From NCBI RefSeq assembly GCF_900604355.1, contig NZ_UWOE01000001.1, forward strand, positions 2,418,001 through 2,482,000: a DNA stretch of 64,000 nt, written 5' to 3'. The DNA comes from Luxibacter massiliensis (GTDB taxonomy: Bacteria > Bacillota > Clostridia > Lachnospirales > Lachnospiraceae). The notes under the pieces are model-generated. The model did not search any database. It was not told the origin of the DNA and saw nothing but the letters and a program-made list of their open reading frames with translations. Positions 27,463 through 34,827 of the stretch are shown in pieces. Position 1 is the first letter of the stretch. The number at the start of each line of letters is the position of its first letter. A program made the position numbers and the translations under genes.

Positions 27463-27491
27463 ATCATACTAAAAAGAAGCAGCGGTGTCAA
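27463..27491 (-). promoter_or_regulatory. Promoter of the ylxM-ffh operon
   Basis: TTGACA (27486-27491), exactly 17 bases, then TATGAT (27463-27468) on the minus strand. The predicted transcript would begin only about 10-14 bases before the GTG start, giving a very short leader. Confidence 0.88.
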
Positions 27492-27592
27492 GTATTTTTT
27501 CTTGACACATTTTTATTCACCTGACTTACTCCCTATATTTCTAGACAGAGGCCAAACAAAGGACTTTCCGAGATAGGAAAAATTGAGGGTGG

Positions 27593-27633
27593 CTAAAGAA
27601 AGCACCCCATGCCGGCCAAGGCATCGAGTGCTT
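27593..27633 (-). terminator. Terminator of the subtilase gene
   Basis: Arms AAGCAC/GTGCTT and ATGCC/GGCAT form an interrupted hairpin (27600-27633), followed on the minus strand by TTTCTTT. Confidence 0.75.
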
Positions 27634-27659
27634 CTAAAGCTTTATAAGCCGCCTTACTA

Positions 27660-28571
27660 TTACATTCCCAGCAGCCTCCCCACATGCACCATCCCCCAGC
27701 CCTGCTGCATACTGCCTGCCCCCATACAGGACTCCCTGAGCCTTAACTTAACCTCTACATTTGTCATATCCGGGTACTTGGACAATAGACATGCAATAGC
27801 CCCCGATACAACAGGGGTAGCCATAGATGTGCCGCTTTTCATAATATAGGGTTTTTGCCAGCGGTTTATATAATCTCCATTACAACTACTTATATCAGTG
27901 CCTGGCGCAATCAAATCTGGCTTCACAACACATGCTTTAGTAGGACCCCTGCCCGAATAGTTCCATTTCCTGGCGCCCTTTCCCCCTCCTAGCAGATTGT
28001 AACCCTGCGCCGCACCCACAGTTATCACTTTCCTGCTTGTTCCGGGGACAGATACGGTTCCCCTGCCAGGCCCATAATTCCCGGCCGAAACTACGACTGT
28101 CAGGCCTTCATCCCAAAGAGCCTCCACAGCCTCTGTCAGGCGGCTGGCCTGGGCAGGATCTACAGTCGGTTGGGCCCCTACAGATATATTTACTATTTTA
28201 AGGCCTGCCTTCCTGTGGATGGCTAAGAGCCAGTCTATCCCTTCCAGGACATGGTCAATAGAGCCGTTGCCAGTATGGTCAAGCACTTTCCCCACTAAAA
28301 GCTTTGCTCCCGGGGCCATCCCCGCATACTTGCCTGACGACATCTTTCCACTTCCGGCCAGAATGCCGGACACATGGGTTCCATGCCTCCCATCATCATA
28401 TATCTTATTTCTTTTGTTCACGAAATCTTTAAATCCTATAATTCTTCTGTCAAAATCAGGATGCAGTGCAATCCCTGTATCAAGAACAGCCACGCACACA
28501 TCCTGGCCCAGATAATGATTCGCTATAATATCCCGGCACCAATAGCCAGTGGCCTGTTTTACCCGATTCAT
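27660..28571 (-). CDS. Subtilisin-like serine peptidase (S8), no signal peptide
   Basis: 303 residues, about the size of a mature subtilisin. The triad is Asp31 (AVLDTG), His63 (GRHGTHVSG) and Ser249 (SGTSMATP), with Asn165 (SAGN) for the oxyanion hole. No signal peptide or pro-domain precedes the catalytic domain; it begins MNRVKQATGYWCRDII, resembling intracellular subtilases. The frame continues open for roughly 26 codons upstream without a standard start, so the true N-terminus could be longer. Monocistronic, with a terminator after it. Its substrate is not shown by context. Confidence 0.92.
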   Translation of the reverse strand: MNRVKQATGYWCRDIIANHYLGQDVCVAVLDTGIALHPDFDRRIIGFKDFVNKRNKIYDDGRHGTHVSGILAGSGKMSSGKYAGMAPGAKLLVGKVLDHTGNGSIDHVLEGIDWLLAIHRKAGLKIVNISVGAQPTVDPAQASRLTEAVEALWDEGLTVVVSAGNYGPGRGTVSVPGTSRKVITVGAAQGYNLLGGGKGARKWNYSGRGPTKACVVKPDLIAPGTDISSCNGDYINRWQKPYIMKSGTSMATPVVSGAIACLLSKYPDMTNVEVKLRLRESCMGAGSMQQGWGMVHVGRLLGM

Positions 28572-28674
28572 AGAAATCCCTTTTTTAATAAGGTATTCAG
28601 AAACGTTGTCCGGCTCTACAGATTCGCGTCTTTCGGCTGGGTTGGTACTTCCGAAAAATTTTTATAGAAATTCT

Positions 28675-28704
28675 TTCACACATTTCTCTCCAGGCACATA
28701 TTAT
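28675..28704 (+). promoter_or_regulatory. Possible promoter of the Cys-rich gene
   Basis: TTCACA (28675-28680), 18 bases, TATTAT (28699-28704). It is a moderate match located about 35 bases before the start codon. Confidence 0.45.
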
Positions 28705-28738
28705 GAACTGTAATCAAACATAATTTGGAGGATTTAAC

Positions 28739-28978
28739 ATGAGTGATTTAAGTGCTACAAACTGCGGATGCGGATGCGAAAATGGCGGAGGTTACAACAA
28801 CGGCGGTATGTCATCTTGTCTTTGGATCATCCTGCTTCTGTGCTGCTGCGGCGGATGCGGCAACGGATTTAGCGGTGGCAGCGGATTCGGCAATGACAGT
28901 TGTCTCTGGATCATCCTGCTTCTGTGCTGCTGCGGCGGATGCGGCGGCGGATTTAGCGGCGGCAGCTGTGGATGCTAA
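28739..28978 (+). CDS. Small Cys/Gly-rich protein with internal duplication
   Basis: 79 residues. After a 22-residue head rich in Cys and Gly, the block CLWIILLLCCCGGCGNGFSGG occurs and recurs almost unchanged about 30 residues later (CLWIILLLCCCGGCGGGFSGG), each with a short hydrophobic run before a Cys triplet; the end is GGSCGC. The DNA of the two blocks is also nearly identical, so the duplication is recent or kept by conversion. A strong GGAGG precedes the ATG and a strong terminator follows, which supports real expression. Similar proteins in Clostridia carry the uninformative name chorion-class high-cysteine protein. Function unknown; envelope, spore or metal roles are all possible. 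Confidence 0.82.
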   Translation: MSDLSATNCGCGCENGGGYNNGGMSSCLWIILLLCCCGGCGNGFSGGSGFGNDSCLWIILLLCCCGGCGGGFSGGSCGC

Positions 28979-29009
28979 TATCTAGTACACTTTGATAAAA
29001 TAAGTTAAA

Positions 29010-29052
29010 AAATATCCCCGGCGCAGCAAGCTGTGCCGGGGATATTTTTATG
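29010..29052 (+). terminator. Terminator after the Cys-rich gene
   Basis: Near-perfect hairpin AAATATCCCCGGCGCAG / CTGTGCCGGGGATATTT followed by T residues. It is symmetric enough to work on both strands. Confidence 0.88.
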
Positions 29053-29080
29053 CCTGTGAATACTCTGCCCGCTTCTATCT

Positions 29081-29130
29081 CAGAGTGTATTTGACAGTTC
29101 ATGCACCATATAATTGCCAAATACACTCTG
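29081..29130. repeat. Orphan 13-bp inverted repeat
   Basis: CAGAGTGTATTTG (29081-29093) and its perfect complement CAAATACACTCTG (29118-29130) flank 24 bases. It lacks a T tract, lies between the Cys-rich gene and a small minus-strand gene, and has no obvious function. Confidence 0.6.
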
Positions 29131-29214
29131 GGGCCGGATGTCATGAAGCCAACAGCGCCATGCCTAAATCTGCATTTTAAAGATGGGCGATTTCACATTC
29201 TCTTCTATGAATAT

Positions 29215-29361
29215 CTACGGTTGATACCCCCCGTCCTCTTTATTTTCATTATGCGTTCTATCTTCCCTGCTTTCATCCCTCTCATCCATGCGGTTTTTTA
29301 ACATACATTCTTCATCGATTTCATATACTGCATTGCCTTCAATGATTAATTTTCTTTTCAT
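29215..29361 (-). CDS. Hidden small gene, 48 residues
   Basis: ATG at 29361, stop TAG at 29215-29217. The product starts MKRKLIIEGNAVYEIDEECM and ends in a hydrophilic, acidic tail (DERDESREDRTHNENKEDGG YQP). The first 22 residues look like a folded beta-alpha unit with one Cys; the tail should be disordered. A purine-rich GGAAAGGAAG lies upstream at a slightly long distance. The gap it occupies is otherwise empty and the codon use looks coding. I do not know its function. Confidence 0.6.
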   Translation of the reverse strand: MKRKLIIEGNAVYEIDEECMLKNRMDERDESREDRTHNENKEDGGYQP

Positions 29362-29488
29362 TTTTACAGATACTTCCTTTCCTTTTCTTGATTATAATAT
29401 GTAAATACCTTTACTTTAGTCTTTCCTTTATCTCATATTTTTATACTTTCTGACATATATATTTACAACGCTACAATTAGGAGTGCTT

Positions 29489-30115
29489 ATGGAAAACAAA
29501 CCGCCCAGGCCGATGACTCCCTTTGACGAACTGACTACATCCCCGCAGCTTCAAATGTTAAAGCTTTTCCTTCCTTACACTCCTGCTTCCAACCAGCAAT
29601 TTCTGGGCGTTTTCATCAAATTTCTGGAGCTTCAGGAGACACTCTCCTTTTTCCATAACAAAAGAGAAAGCCTGCAGCAGCAGGCTTTTCACGGAGAAAA
29701 CTCCTCCCCTCTTAAAATTCTGGAGGAGTTAAAACCTTATATGCCCAGACAGGAGGCCGAAATGATGGACACATTTCTTAATATGATGAATATAATGGAA
29801 ATGGTACAGATGTTCCAGGCAGAAATGCCGAAACAGGATAATGACAATGAACCCTCCAGCTCAGGAGGCGGCTTCAACCCTATGGAAATGATGATGGGGA
29901 TGCTGACACCAGAACAGCAGGGTATGTTCGAGATGTACAACAGCATGTTTGCAGGAGAAACAGGCACTGCTAAAGACAGCGGCCCTAAAAAAGAAGCGGA
30001 AACAGCAGAGCAGGAATATACCCCTGAAGATTTATCAGCAGAAACGCCCGCTGGAAAGAAAGGAGATGATATAAATGAACGAGTGGATGAACAATCCGGC
30101 AATGAAGAACATTGA
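29489..30115 (+). CDS. Hypothetical acidic, Met-rich protein
   Basis: About 208 residues from the ATG at 29489, five bases after AGGAG; a GTG six bases earlier is the alternative. The N-terminal half is helical (TSPQLQMLKLFLPYTPASNQ, FLGVFIKFLELQETLSFF). The middle is Met-rich (NPMEMMMGMLTPEQQGMFEM) and the last 60 residues are acidic and disordered. No signal peptide or membrane segment. The start of the next gene lies 41 bases inside its 3' end, so the two are one unit. No family recognised. Confidence 0.75.
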   Translation: MENKPPRPMTPFDELTTSPQLQMLKLFLPYTPASNQQFLGVFIKFLELQETLSFFHNKRESLQQQAFHGENSSPLKILEELKPYMPRQEAEMMDTFLNMMNIMEMVQMFQAEMPKQDNDNEPSSSGGGFNPMEMMMGMLTPEQQGMFEMYNSMFAGETGTAKDSGPKKEAETAEQEYTPEDLSAETPAGKKGDDINERVDEQSGNEEH

Positions 30116-30356
30116 TCCAGCCAAACTGGAATTAATTCAGATGGCAGCATCACAGACAGCCGGGAAAACCGGCAGAGATCTGGCCCCGGTCCTGTTTGCA
30201 CTTATTACAAACGCAAACAAAAAAGGAATCAGTTTCTCCGGGGATGAAATCTCCCTTATTTTTGAAATCTTAAAAGAAGGAAAAACAAAAGAAGAGCAGG
30301 CACAGATCGATAAAACAATCAATATGGCCAGCTCACTCTTGAAGAAGAAGGCTTAA
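30075..30356 (+). CDS. Hypothetical 93-residue partner protein
   Basis: Overlaps the upstream gene by 41 bases in another frame, with GGAGATG nine bases before its ATG. It is a helical, soluble protein (PAKLELIQMAASQTAGKTGRD, ISFSGDEISLIFEILKEGKTKEEQ) ending in LLKKKA. Both products share a short helical style (x-Q-M-L/M-A...), so they may interact. It converges with the thioesterase gene, whose stop lies within its last bases. Function unknown. Confidence 0.75.
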   Translation: MNEWMNNPAMKNIDPAKLELIQMAASQTAGKTGRDLAPVLFALITNANKKGISFSGDEISLIFEILKEGKTKEEQAQIDKTINMASSLLKKKA

Positions 30357-30826
30357 AACCCTTCTTCTTTTCTTTTTATCCGCATATCTCTCCGCTTTTT
30401 AGCGGCCTCCCATTCGGCTTTCTCCTCCTCGGACTCCAGGATCAGGCGGGGTACCTTTTTGGGTTTGTCATTTTCATCCAATGCAACCATAGTAAAATAA
30501 GCCCTATTAATGGGGAAGCGCATCCCCTCTATATTTTCCACATAAGTGTCTACCCTGATTTCCATGGATGTATGCCCAACATATGTCACTTTGCCAATAA
30601 TAACAATGACATCCTTCTGATAGGCCCCCTGTATAAAACGGAGATTATCTACTGATGCAGTAATAATATTGCTCCTGCTGTGGCGCTTTGCCACAAGTCC
30701 TGCCACATCATCCAGCCATTGCATCAGAATTCCGCCGAACAGCCGTCCGGCTGCATTGAGATGATTGGGCCTTACCATATGCACAGTCTCCACCCGTGAA
30801 TCTGCGACTTTTCTCTCCTCAACCAT
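30353..30826 (-). CDS. Acyl-CoA thioesterase (hotdog fold, YkhA type)
   Basis: 157 residues from the ATG at 30826, preceded by GGAGGTGG; this ATG shares its A with the TGA stop of the upstream gene. The single hotdog domain shows HLNAAGRLFGGILMQWLDDVAG, where Asn and Asp are the expected active-site residues, and VTYVGHTSMEIRVD. It hydrolyses acyl-CoA esters in the cytoplasm. Translational coupling to the unknown upstream gene suggests joint expression. Confidence 0.92.
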   Translation of the reverse strand: MVEERKVADSRVETVHMVRPNHLNAAGRLFGGILMQWLDDVAGLVAKRHSRSNIITASVDNLRFIQGAYQKDVIVIIGKVTYVGHTSMEIRVDTYVENIEGMRFPINRAYFTMVALDENDKPKKVPRLILESEEEKAEWEAAKKRRDMRIKRKEEGF

Positions 30827-31314
30827 CAAACCACCTCCAATCCACATTGTACCGCTATATTCTTGTATAACTCTAAATCCCGGCTTTCTTCACAGAACAG
30901 AGGGTACTCCAGGTTATAATTCCCCCATACCAGGGCCTTTGGGGAGGTAAAATAAAAGGTAGAAAATAACAAGGCCCGTGCAGTAATCCCAGCTAAAAAA
31001 CCAAGGTTCCCTCCATCCAAAGGATAATATACCTTATTTTCTGCCGCCCTTTCAAACAAAGGCAAAAGCCTTTTCCCTTCCTGGCCCGCCTCTGCCTCAA
31101 ATCTTATCTTCTCTTCTGCAGATAATACGTGGTAATAAAAATCTACATAAGAGGCCTCTCCGCTGACGGCAAGACACTTTTCCAGAAACCTCTCCATAGC
31201 ATGTTCTTTCCCCTTTAACAAACAGGCTTCATGCTTCTGAAAACCGTCCCGGACATTCTCAATCAAGAGTACGCCCTTTTGCCTCAATTCATCCCCGCTC
31301 ATTGCCTGATACAT
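30826..31314 (-). CDS. Hypothetical protein upstream of the thioesterase
   Basis: About 162 residues from the ATG at 31314, which follows GGGGAGG; a TTG 18 bases earlier is less likely. A helical N-terminal half (MSGDELRQKGVLLIENVRDGFQ, KGKEHAMERFLEKCLA) is followed by a Phe/Tyr-rich half (ALLFSTFYFTSPKALVWGNYNLE). No signal peptide. Its stop overlaps the thioesterase start by one base. Family not recognised. Confidence 0.72.
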   Translation of the reverse strand: MYQAMSGDELRQKGVLLIENVRDGFQKHEACLLKGKEHAMERFLEKCLAVSGEASYVDFYYHVLSAEEKIRFEAEAGQEGKRLLPLFERAAENKVYYPLDGGNLGFLAGITARALLFSTFYFTSPKALVWGNYNLEYPLFCEESRDLELYKNIAVQCGLEVV

Positions 31315-31551
31315 TTTCTTCCTCCCCGCCAAAACAACTCCGGCTTACACCAAATGCTGGCCGGTACAGCTTCTTTTTATTATAATCGCAGTTATACAGG
31401 GAAGTCAACCGTGCCCCTTTCATGTAATACTGTTGATTTCTCCCTTCCTATCCTGTAAGATTGACTCAGCAGAGAATACAAACAAAAATTGCCGCCAGAG
31501 TGCCCTTTATGCTTTTACTCTTACCGGCATCTGTACAAAAGGAGGAAAAAC

Positions 31552-32286
31552 ATGCGCAATATAAAGCTTATTTTAGAATATGACGGTTCCCGCTATCAAG
31601 GTTGGCAGCGTCTTGGCAAAGGAGAGTCGACTAACACCATATCCAACCGTATTCTGGATGTGATTCGCAAAATGACTGGGGAAGATGTAGAGCTATACTG
31701 CGGTTCCAGGACAGAAGTGGGTGTCCACGCATACGGCCAGCCTGTCAATTTCAAAACCACATCGGATATGAAACCTTATGAAATCCGCCAATATATGAAC
31801 CGCTACCTGCCCATGGACATTGCTGTCCTGGAGGCAGCCGAGATGCCCGAACGCTTTCACGCCAGTTTGAATGCTAAATCCAGGACCTACCTTTACCGGA
31901 TCGCTGTGGGAACAGTACCCAGTGTATTTGAGCGCAAATATACATATTATGCATTCAAAACCCCTGATATCCCTTTGATGCAGCAGGCCGCATTATCTCT
32001 TGCGGGCAGACACGATTTTCACAATTTTTCAACTGCCAAAAAAAACAAATCTGCTGAAAAAGAAATTTATGACATAGAGATTTATGGGGACTCACAGGAA
32101 ATACAGATTACTATCTGCGCCCAGGATTTTCTGCATAACATGGCGCGGATGGCCATAGGGACGCTGCTGGACGTTGGACTCGGAAAAAGAAAAAAAGAAT
32201 GTATTGAGGCCATCTTTGCCGGAGAGGAGGCTTCCAGCGCCCCCTGTGACCCAAAAGGCCTTTTTCTGCAGGAAGTCTGCTATTAA
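31552..32286 (+). CDS. truA: TruA-like tRNA pseudouridine synthase with Glu for catalytic Asp
   Basis: 244 residues from the ATG at 31552, after AAAGGAGG. The fold is clearly TruA: KLILEYDGSRYQGWQRL at the start, AGRHDFHNFS near 160, FLHNMARMAIGTLLDVG near 200, GLFLQEVCY at the end. The normally invariant motif GRTDAGVHA reads SRTEVGVHA here, so the catalytic Asp is Glu55 (codon GAA at about 31714). TruA modifies U38-40 of tRNA anticodon arms. The usual truA neighbours (ecfT, rplM) are absent, so this looks like an extra paralogue, possibly inactive or with another role. Monocistronic. Confidence 0.85.
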   Translation: MRNIKLILEYDGSRYQGWQRLGKGESTNTISNRILDVIRKMTGEDVELYCGSRTEVGVHAYGQPVNFKTTSDMKPYEIRQYMNRYLPMDIAVLEAAEMPERFHASLNAKSRTYLYRIAVGTVPSVFERKYTYYAFKTPDIPLMQQAALSLAGRHDFHNFSTAKKNKSAEKEIYDIEIYGDSQEIQITICAQDFLHNMARMAIGTLLDVGLGKRKKECIEAIFAGEEASSAPCDPKGLFLQEVCY

Positions 32287-32315
32287 GCCAGCAGGCCTGG
32301 CAGAAGCGCCTGGCA

Positions 32316-32373
32316 CCAGAATGCCCTTCTCCTGGAAACACACGAAATTGCTTTTCCAAGGGAAGGGCATTAG
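32316..32373. terminator. Convergent hairpin between truA and feoB
   Basis: AATGCCCTTC-CC-GGAAA pairs with TTTCC-GG-GAAGGGCATT across a short loop, lying between two converging genes. There is no clean T run, so it may stop transcription from both sides only partly. Confidence 0.6.
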
Positions 32374-32374
32374 A

Positions 32375-34420
32375 TTATACAAATATGCTCATGGCATGGA
32401 AGGCGATAAAGCTCATAAGCCAAGCCACAGCAAGCTGGAAACATACAATGCCCGCTGTCAGCTTTTTGCTTCCCACTTCCCTGTTAATCGTGGCAATTGT
32501 AGCTGTACAGGGAACATAAAGCAGGCAGAATACCATCAGTGCACAGGCGTTGGCTGCCCCGAATCCCATCTCGCCCAACACACCCGTAAAGCTTGCCATG
32601 CCTCCCGCCGTTGTAATATTCTGTATCCCAAACAGGACACTGCAGCTGGAGACTACAACCTCCTTTGCCGCAATCCCTGAGATCAGCGCCACAATAATCT
32701 GCCAATAGCCAAGTCCCACAGGGGTAAAGACAGGAACAGCAGCCCTCCCTATCAGAGACCCAAAGCTCTTTGATATATCAGTCACATATCCTTCAGTCCC
32801 AAAATTCAGGATTACCCACATAATAATGGATGCCAGAAAAATAACCGTACCTGCTTTCGTCAGGTAATCTTTAATTTTCTCCCATACATATATGGCGATT
32901 GTCCTTGCGTTGGGCGCCTTATATTCAGGAAGTTCTATGAGGAGGGCATGCTCTGCCCGGCTTCCGTCAAGCTTGGAAAGTATAAATGCGGTTGTTATTG
33001 CCACCACAATTCCCAGCACATACATCAAATAGCAGGCAAGCATGGCATAACGCCCGAAAAACATAGACGAAAACAGTACATAGATAGGCAGTCTGGCGCT
33101 GCAGGACATAAAAGGAGTGACCAGTATAGTTTTCAGCCTGTCCTTCCTGTGCTCCAATGCCCTTGAGGCCATAATGGCAGGGACAGAACAGCCGAACCCC
33201 AGGAGCATAGGAAGAAAAGCCCTTCCCGATAATCCCAAATGCCCCATAATATCATCCATGACAAATGCCACACGCGCCATATATCCGCTGTCCTCCAAAA
33301 AGGCCAGAGACAAAAACAAAATAAATATATTGGGGAGAAACGTAAGAATTCCGCCTACCCCTGATATAATACCGTCGACAATCAGTGACTTAAGCATAAG
33401 GTTTATATTCCATGATGAGAGAAGTGAATCAGCCCCGCCTGAAAGCATCTCCAAAGCCGTCTCAAAATACCCCTTCATCCAATCACCAACTGTAAAAGTC
33501 AGGAAGAACACCATTGCCATAATTGCGAGAAAAATCGGCAGGCCCAGCCATTTTCCTGTGAGATATCTGTCTATTTTATCTGTGCGTTCTTCCTTCTGGC
33601 TTTTATTGACTAATGTCTCCTGGATGATCTCTTCAATAAAATCATATTTCTGGTTGATAATATCCTTTTCGTAGCTTCTGTCCAGCACACCCGGGGTTCC
33701 CAGGGGATATTTATCCATAATCTCCTGATCCTGTTCCAGCATTTTAATGGCATGCCATCTCTTGTTGGCCAACTCTGGATATTTACTGGCAATGGCCTCT
33801 ATAACCTGGTCAATTTTATCCTCTATTTCATCCTGGTAGACCATGGCGTATTCGGTGTGGTGGTTATGCTCGTGCATGGTTTCCTGGGAATGGTGATGGA
33901 TGATAGGCCCCTGCCTTACATGGTCCTTGTGGTGGCTGACTGCATGCATTAAGATTTCCAGTCCCGTCTTTTTTCTGGCAGATACAGGGACGACGGGGAT
34001 TCCCAGCATCTCAGGCAGCCTGTGCAGGTCAATCTCCATGCCCCGCTCCTCCACAATGTCCATCATATTCAAAGCTAGTACGACCGGCTTTCCCAGCTCA
34101 ATCAGCTGCAGCGTCAGATATAGATTCCTCTCCAGGCAGGATGCATCCACCACATCAACAATCACATCTGCCTCACCGCCCATTATACACTCCCTGGACA
34201 CCTTCTCTTCCATTGTATAGGAGGTCAGGCTATAAATTCCTGGCAAATCAATAAGCCTGAACTCTTTCCCTTTATAAAAGGTTTTGCCCTCTTTTTTCTC
34301 TACTGTGACTCCCGGCCAGTTCGCCACTTTCAGGTTTGCACCAGTGTAGGCATTAAACAATGTTGTCTTCCCACAATTGGGATTGCCGATAAACCCCACT
34401 GTGATTACATCCCCGCTCAT
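32375..34420 (-). CDS. feoB: Ferrous iron transporter FeoB
   Basis: 681 residues. The N-terminal G domain has GNPNCGKTTLFNAYTGA near 12, DLPGIYSL near 58 and LALNMMD near 115. A His-rich segment (HHKDHVRQGPIIHHHSQETMHEHNHH) near 165-195 could bind metal. The membrane part has about ten helices with two Gate domains (FGCSVPAIMASRALEHRKDR). It imports Fe(II) with FeoA. Its ATG overlaps the feoA stop by four bases. Confidence 0.96.
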   Translation of the reverse strand: MSGDVITVGFIGNPNCGKTTLFNAYTGANLKVANWPGVTVEKKEGKTFYKGKEFRLIDLPGIYSLTSYTMEEKVSRECIMGGEADVIVDVVDASCLERNLYLTLQLIELGKPVVLALNMMDIVEERGMEIDLHRLPEMLGIPVVPVSARKKTGLEILMHAVSHHKDHVRQGPIIHHHSQETMHEHNHHTEYAMVYQDEIEDKIDQVIEAIASKYPELANKRWHAIKMLEQDQEIMDKYPLGTPGVLDRSYEKDIINQKYDFIEEIIQETLVNKSQKEERTDKIDRYLTGKWLGLPIFLAIMAMVFFLTFTVGDWMKGYFETALEMLSGGADSLLSSWNINLMLKSLIVDGIISGVGGILTFLPNIFILFLSLAFLEDSGYMARVAFVMDDIMGHLGLSGRAFLPMLLGFGCSVPAIMASRALEHRKDRLKTILVTPFMSCSARLPIYVLFSSMFFGRYAMLACYLMYVLGIVVAITTAFILSKLDGSRAEHALLIELPEYKAPNARTIAIYVWEKIKDYLTKAGTVIFLASIIMWVILNFGTEGYVTDISKSFGSLIGRAAVPVFTPVGLGYWQIIVALISGIAAKEVVVSSCSVLFGIQNITTAGGMASFTGVLGEMGFGAANACALMVFCLLYVPCTATIATINREVGSKKLTAGIVCFQLAVAWLMSFIAFHAMSIFV

Positions 34421-34644
34421 AAACCTGCTTCCTCCACAATAATATGGTCTGCAATCCTGCGCCCCATTGCAAATCTGGTGCCCCTGAATTTAACCGTTAC
34501 GGCCCCCTTTTTATTATTATTCAGCACTGTAATCCTGGAACCTTCCGTAAGGCCAAGGGCCTCCAGCCTGCGCTCAAGGTTCAGCTCTATATCAATCTCC
34601 CTCACCTGATATATATGTTCATTTTTCCCTTCTTTTAATCTCAT
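34417..34644 (-). CDS. feoA: Ferrous iron transport protein FeoA
   Basis: 75 residues, an SH3-like domain with LEALGLTEGSRITVLNNNKKGAVTVKFRGTRFAMG. A small cytoplasmic partner of FeoB. AGGAG precedes the ATG. Directly controlled by the promoter and Fur-type box just upstream. Confidence 0.94.
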   Translation of the reverse strand: MRLKEGKNEHIYQVREIDIELNLERRLEALGLTEGSRITVLNNNKKGAVTVKFRGTRFAMGRRIADHIIVEEAGL

Positions 34645-34672
34645 GATTTTCTCCTGTGTGCGGCTTCGTTAT

Positions 34673-34723
34673 TGATAATTATTATCTATTAGCAATTATA
34701 AATCTTTTTTCAAGAGAAGTCAA
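34673..34723 (-). promoter_or_regulatory. feoAB promoter with Fur box
   Basis: Minus-strand TTGACT (34718-34723), 17 bases, TATAAT (34695-34700). Just downstream, over the predicted transcript start, 34673-34687 reads TGATAAT-T-ATTATCT, matching 14 of 15 bases of the 7-1-7 Fur consensus. Iron-loaded Fur bound here should block transcription. Confidence 0.88.
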
Positions 34724-34728
34724 ATACA

Positions 34729-34757
34729 TTGACAATTTAAGACACAGGCTTTACATT
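34729..34757 (+). promoter_or_regulatory. Promoter of the PF06541-type membrane protein gene
   Basis: TTGACA (34729-34734), 17 bases, TACATT (34752-34757). It is divergent from the feo promoter, their -35 elements only a few bases apart. Confidence 0.6.
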
Positions 34758-34827
34758 AGAATAATAAAATGCAGGGACTGCCAAATACCATTTATTGGCT
34801 CCTGCTTAGAAAAGAGGGACGTGACTT

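Noticed and set aside
27505..27540. Plus-strand TTGACA near 27502 as a promoter
   Set aside because: No -10 at 16-18 bases; the nearest TATATT is 26 bases away and no plus-strand gene follows.
29091..29113. TTGACA...TATAAT inside the orphan inverted repeat as a promoter
   Set aside because: The spacer is only 12 bases.
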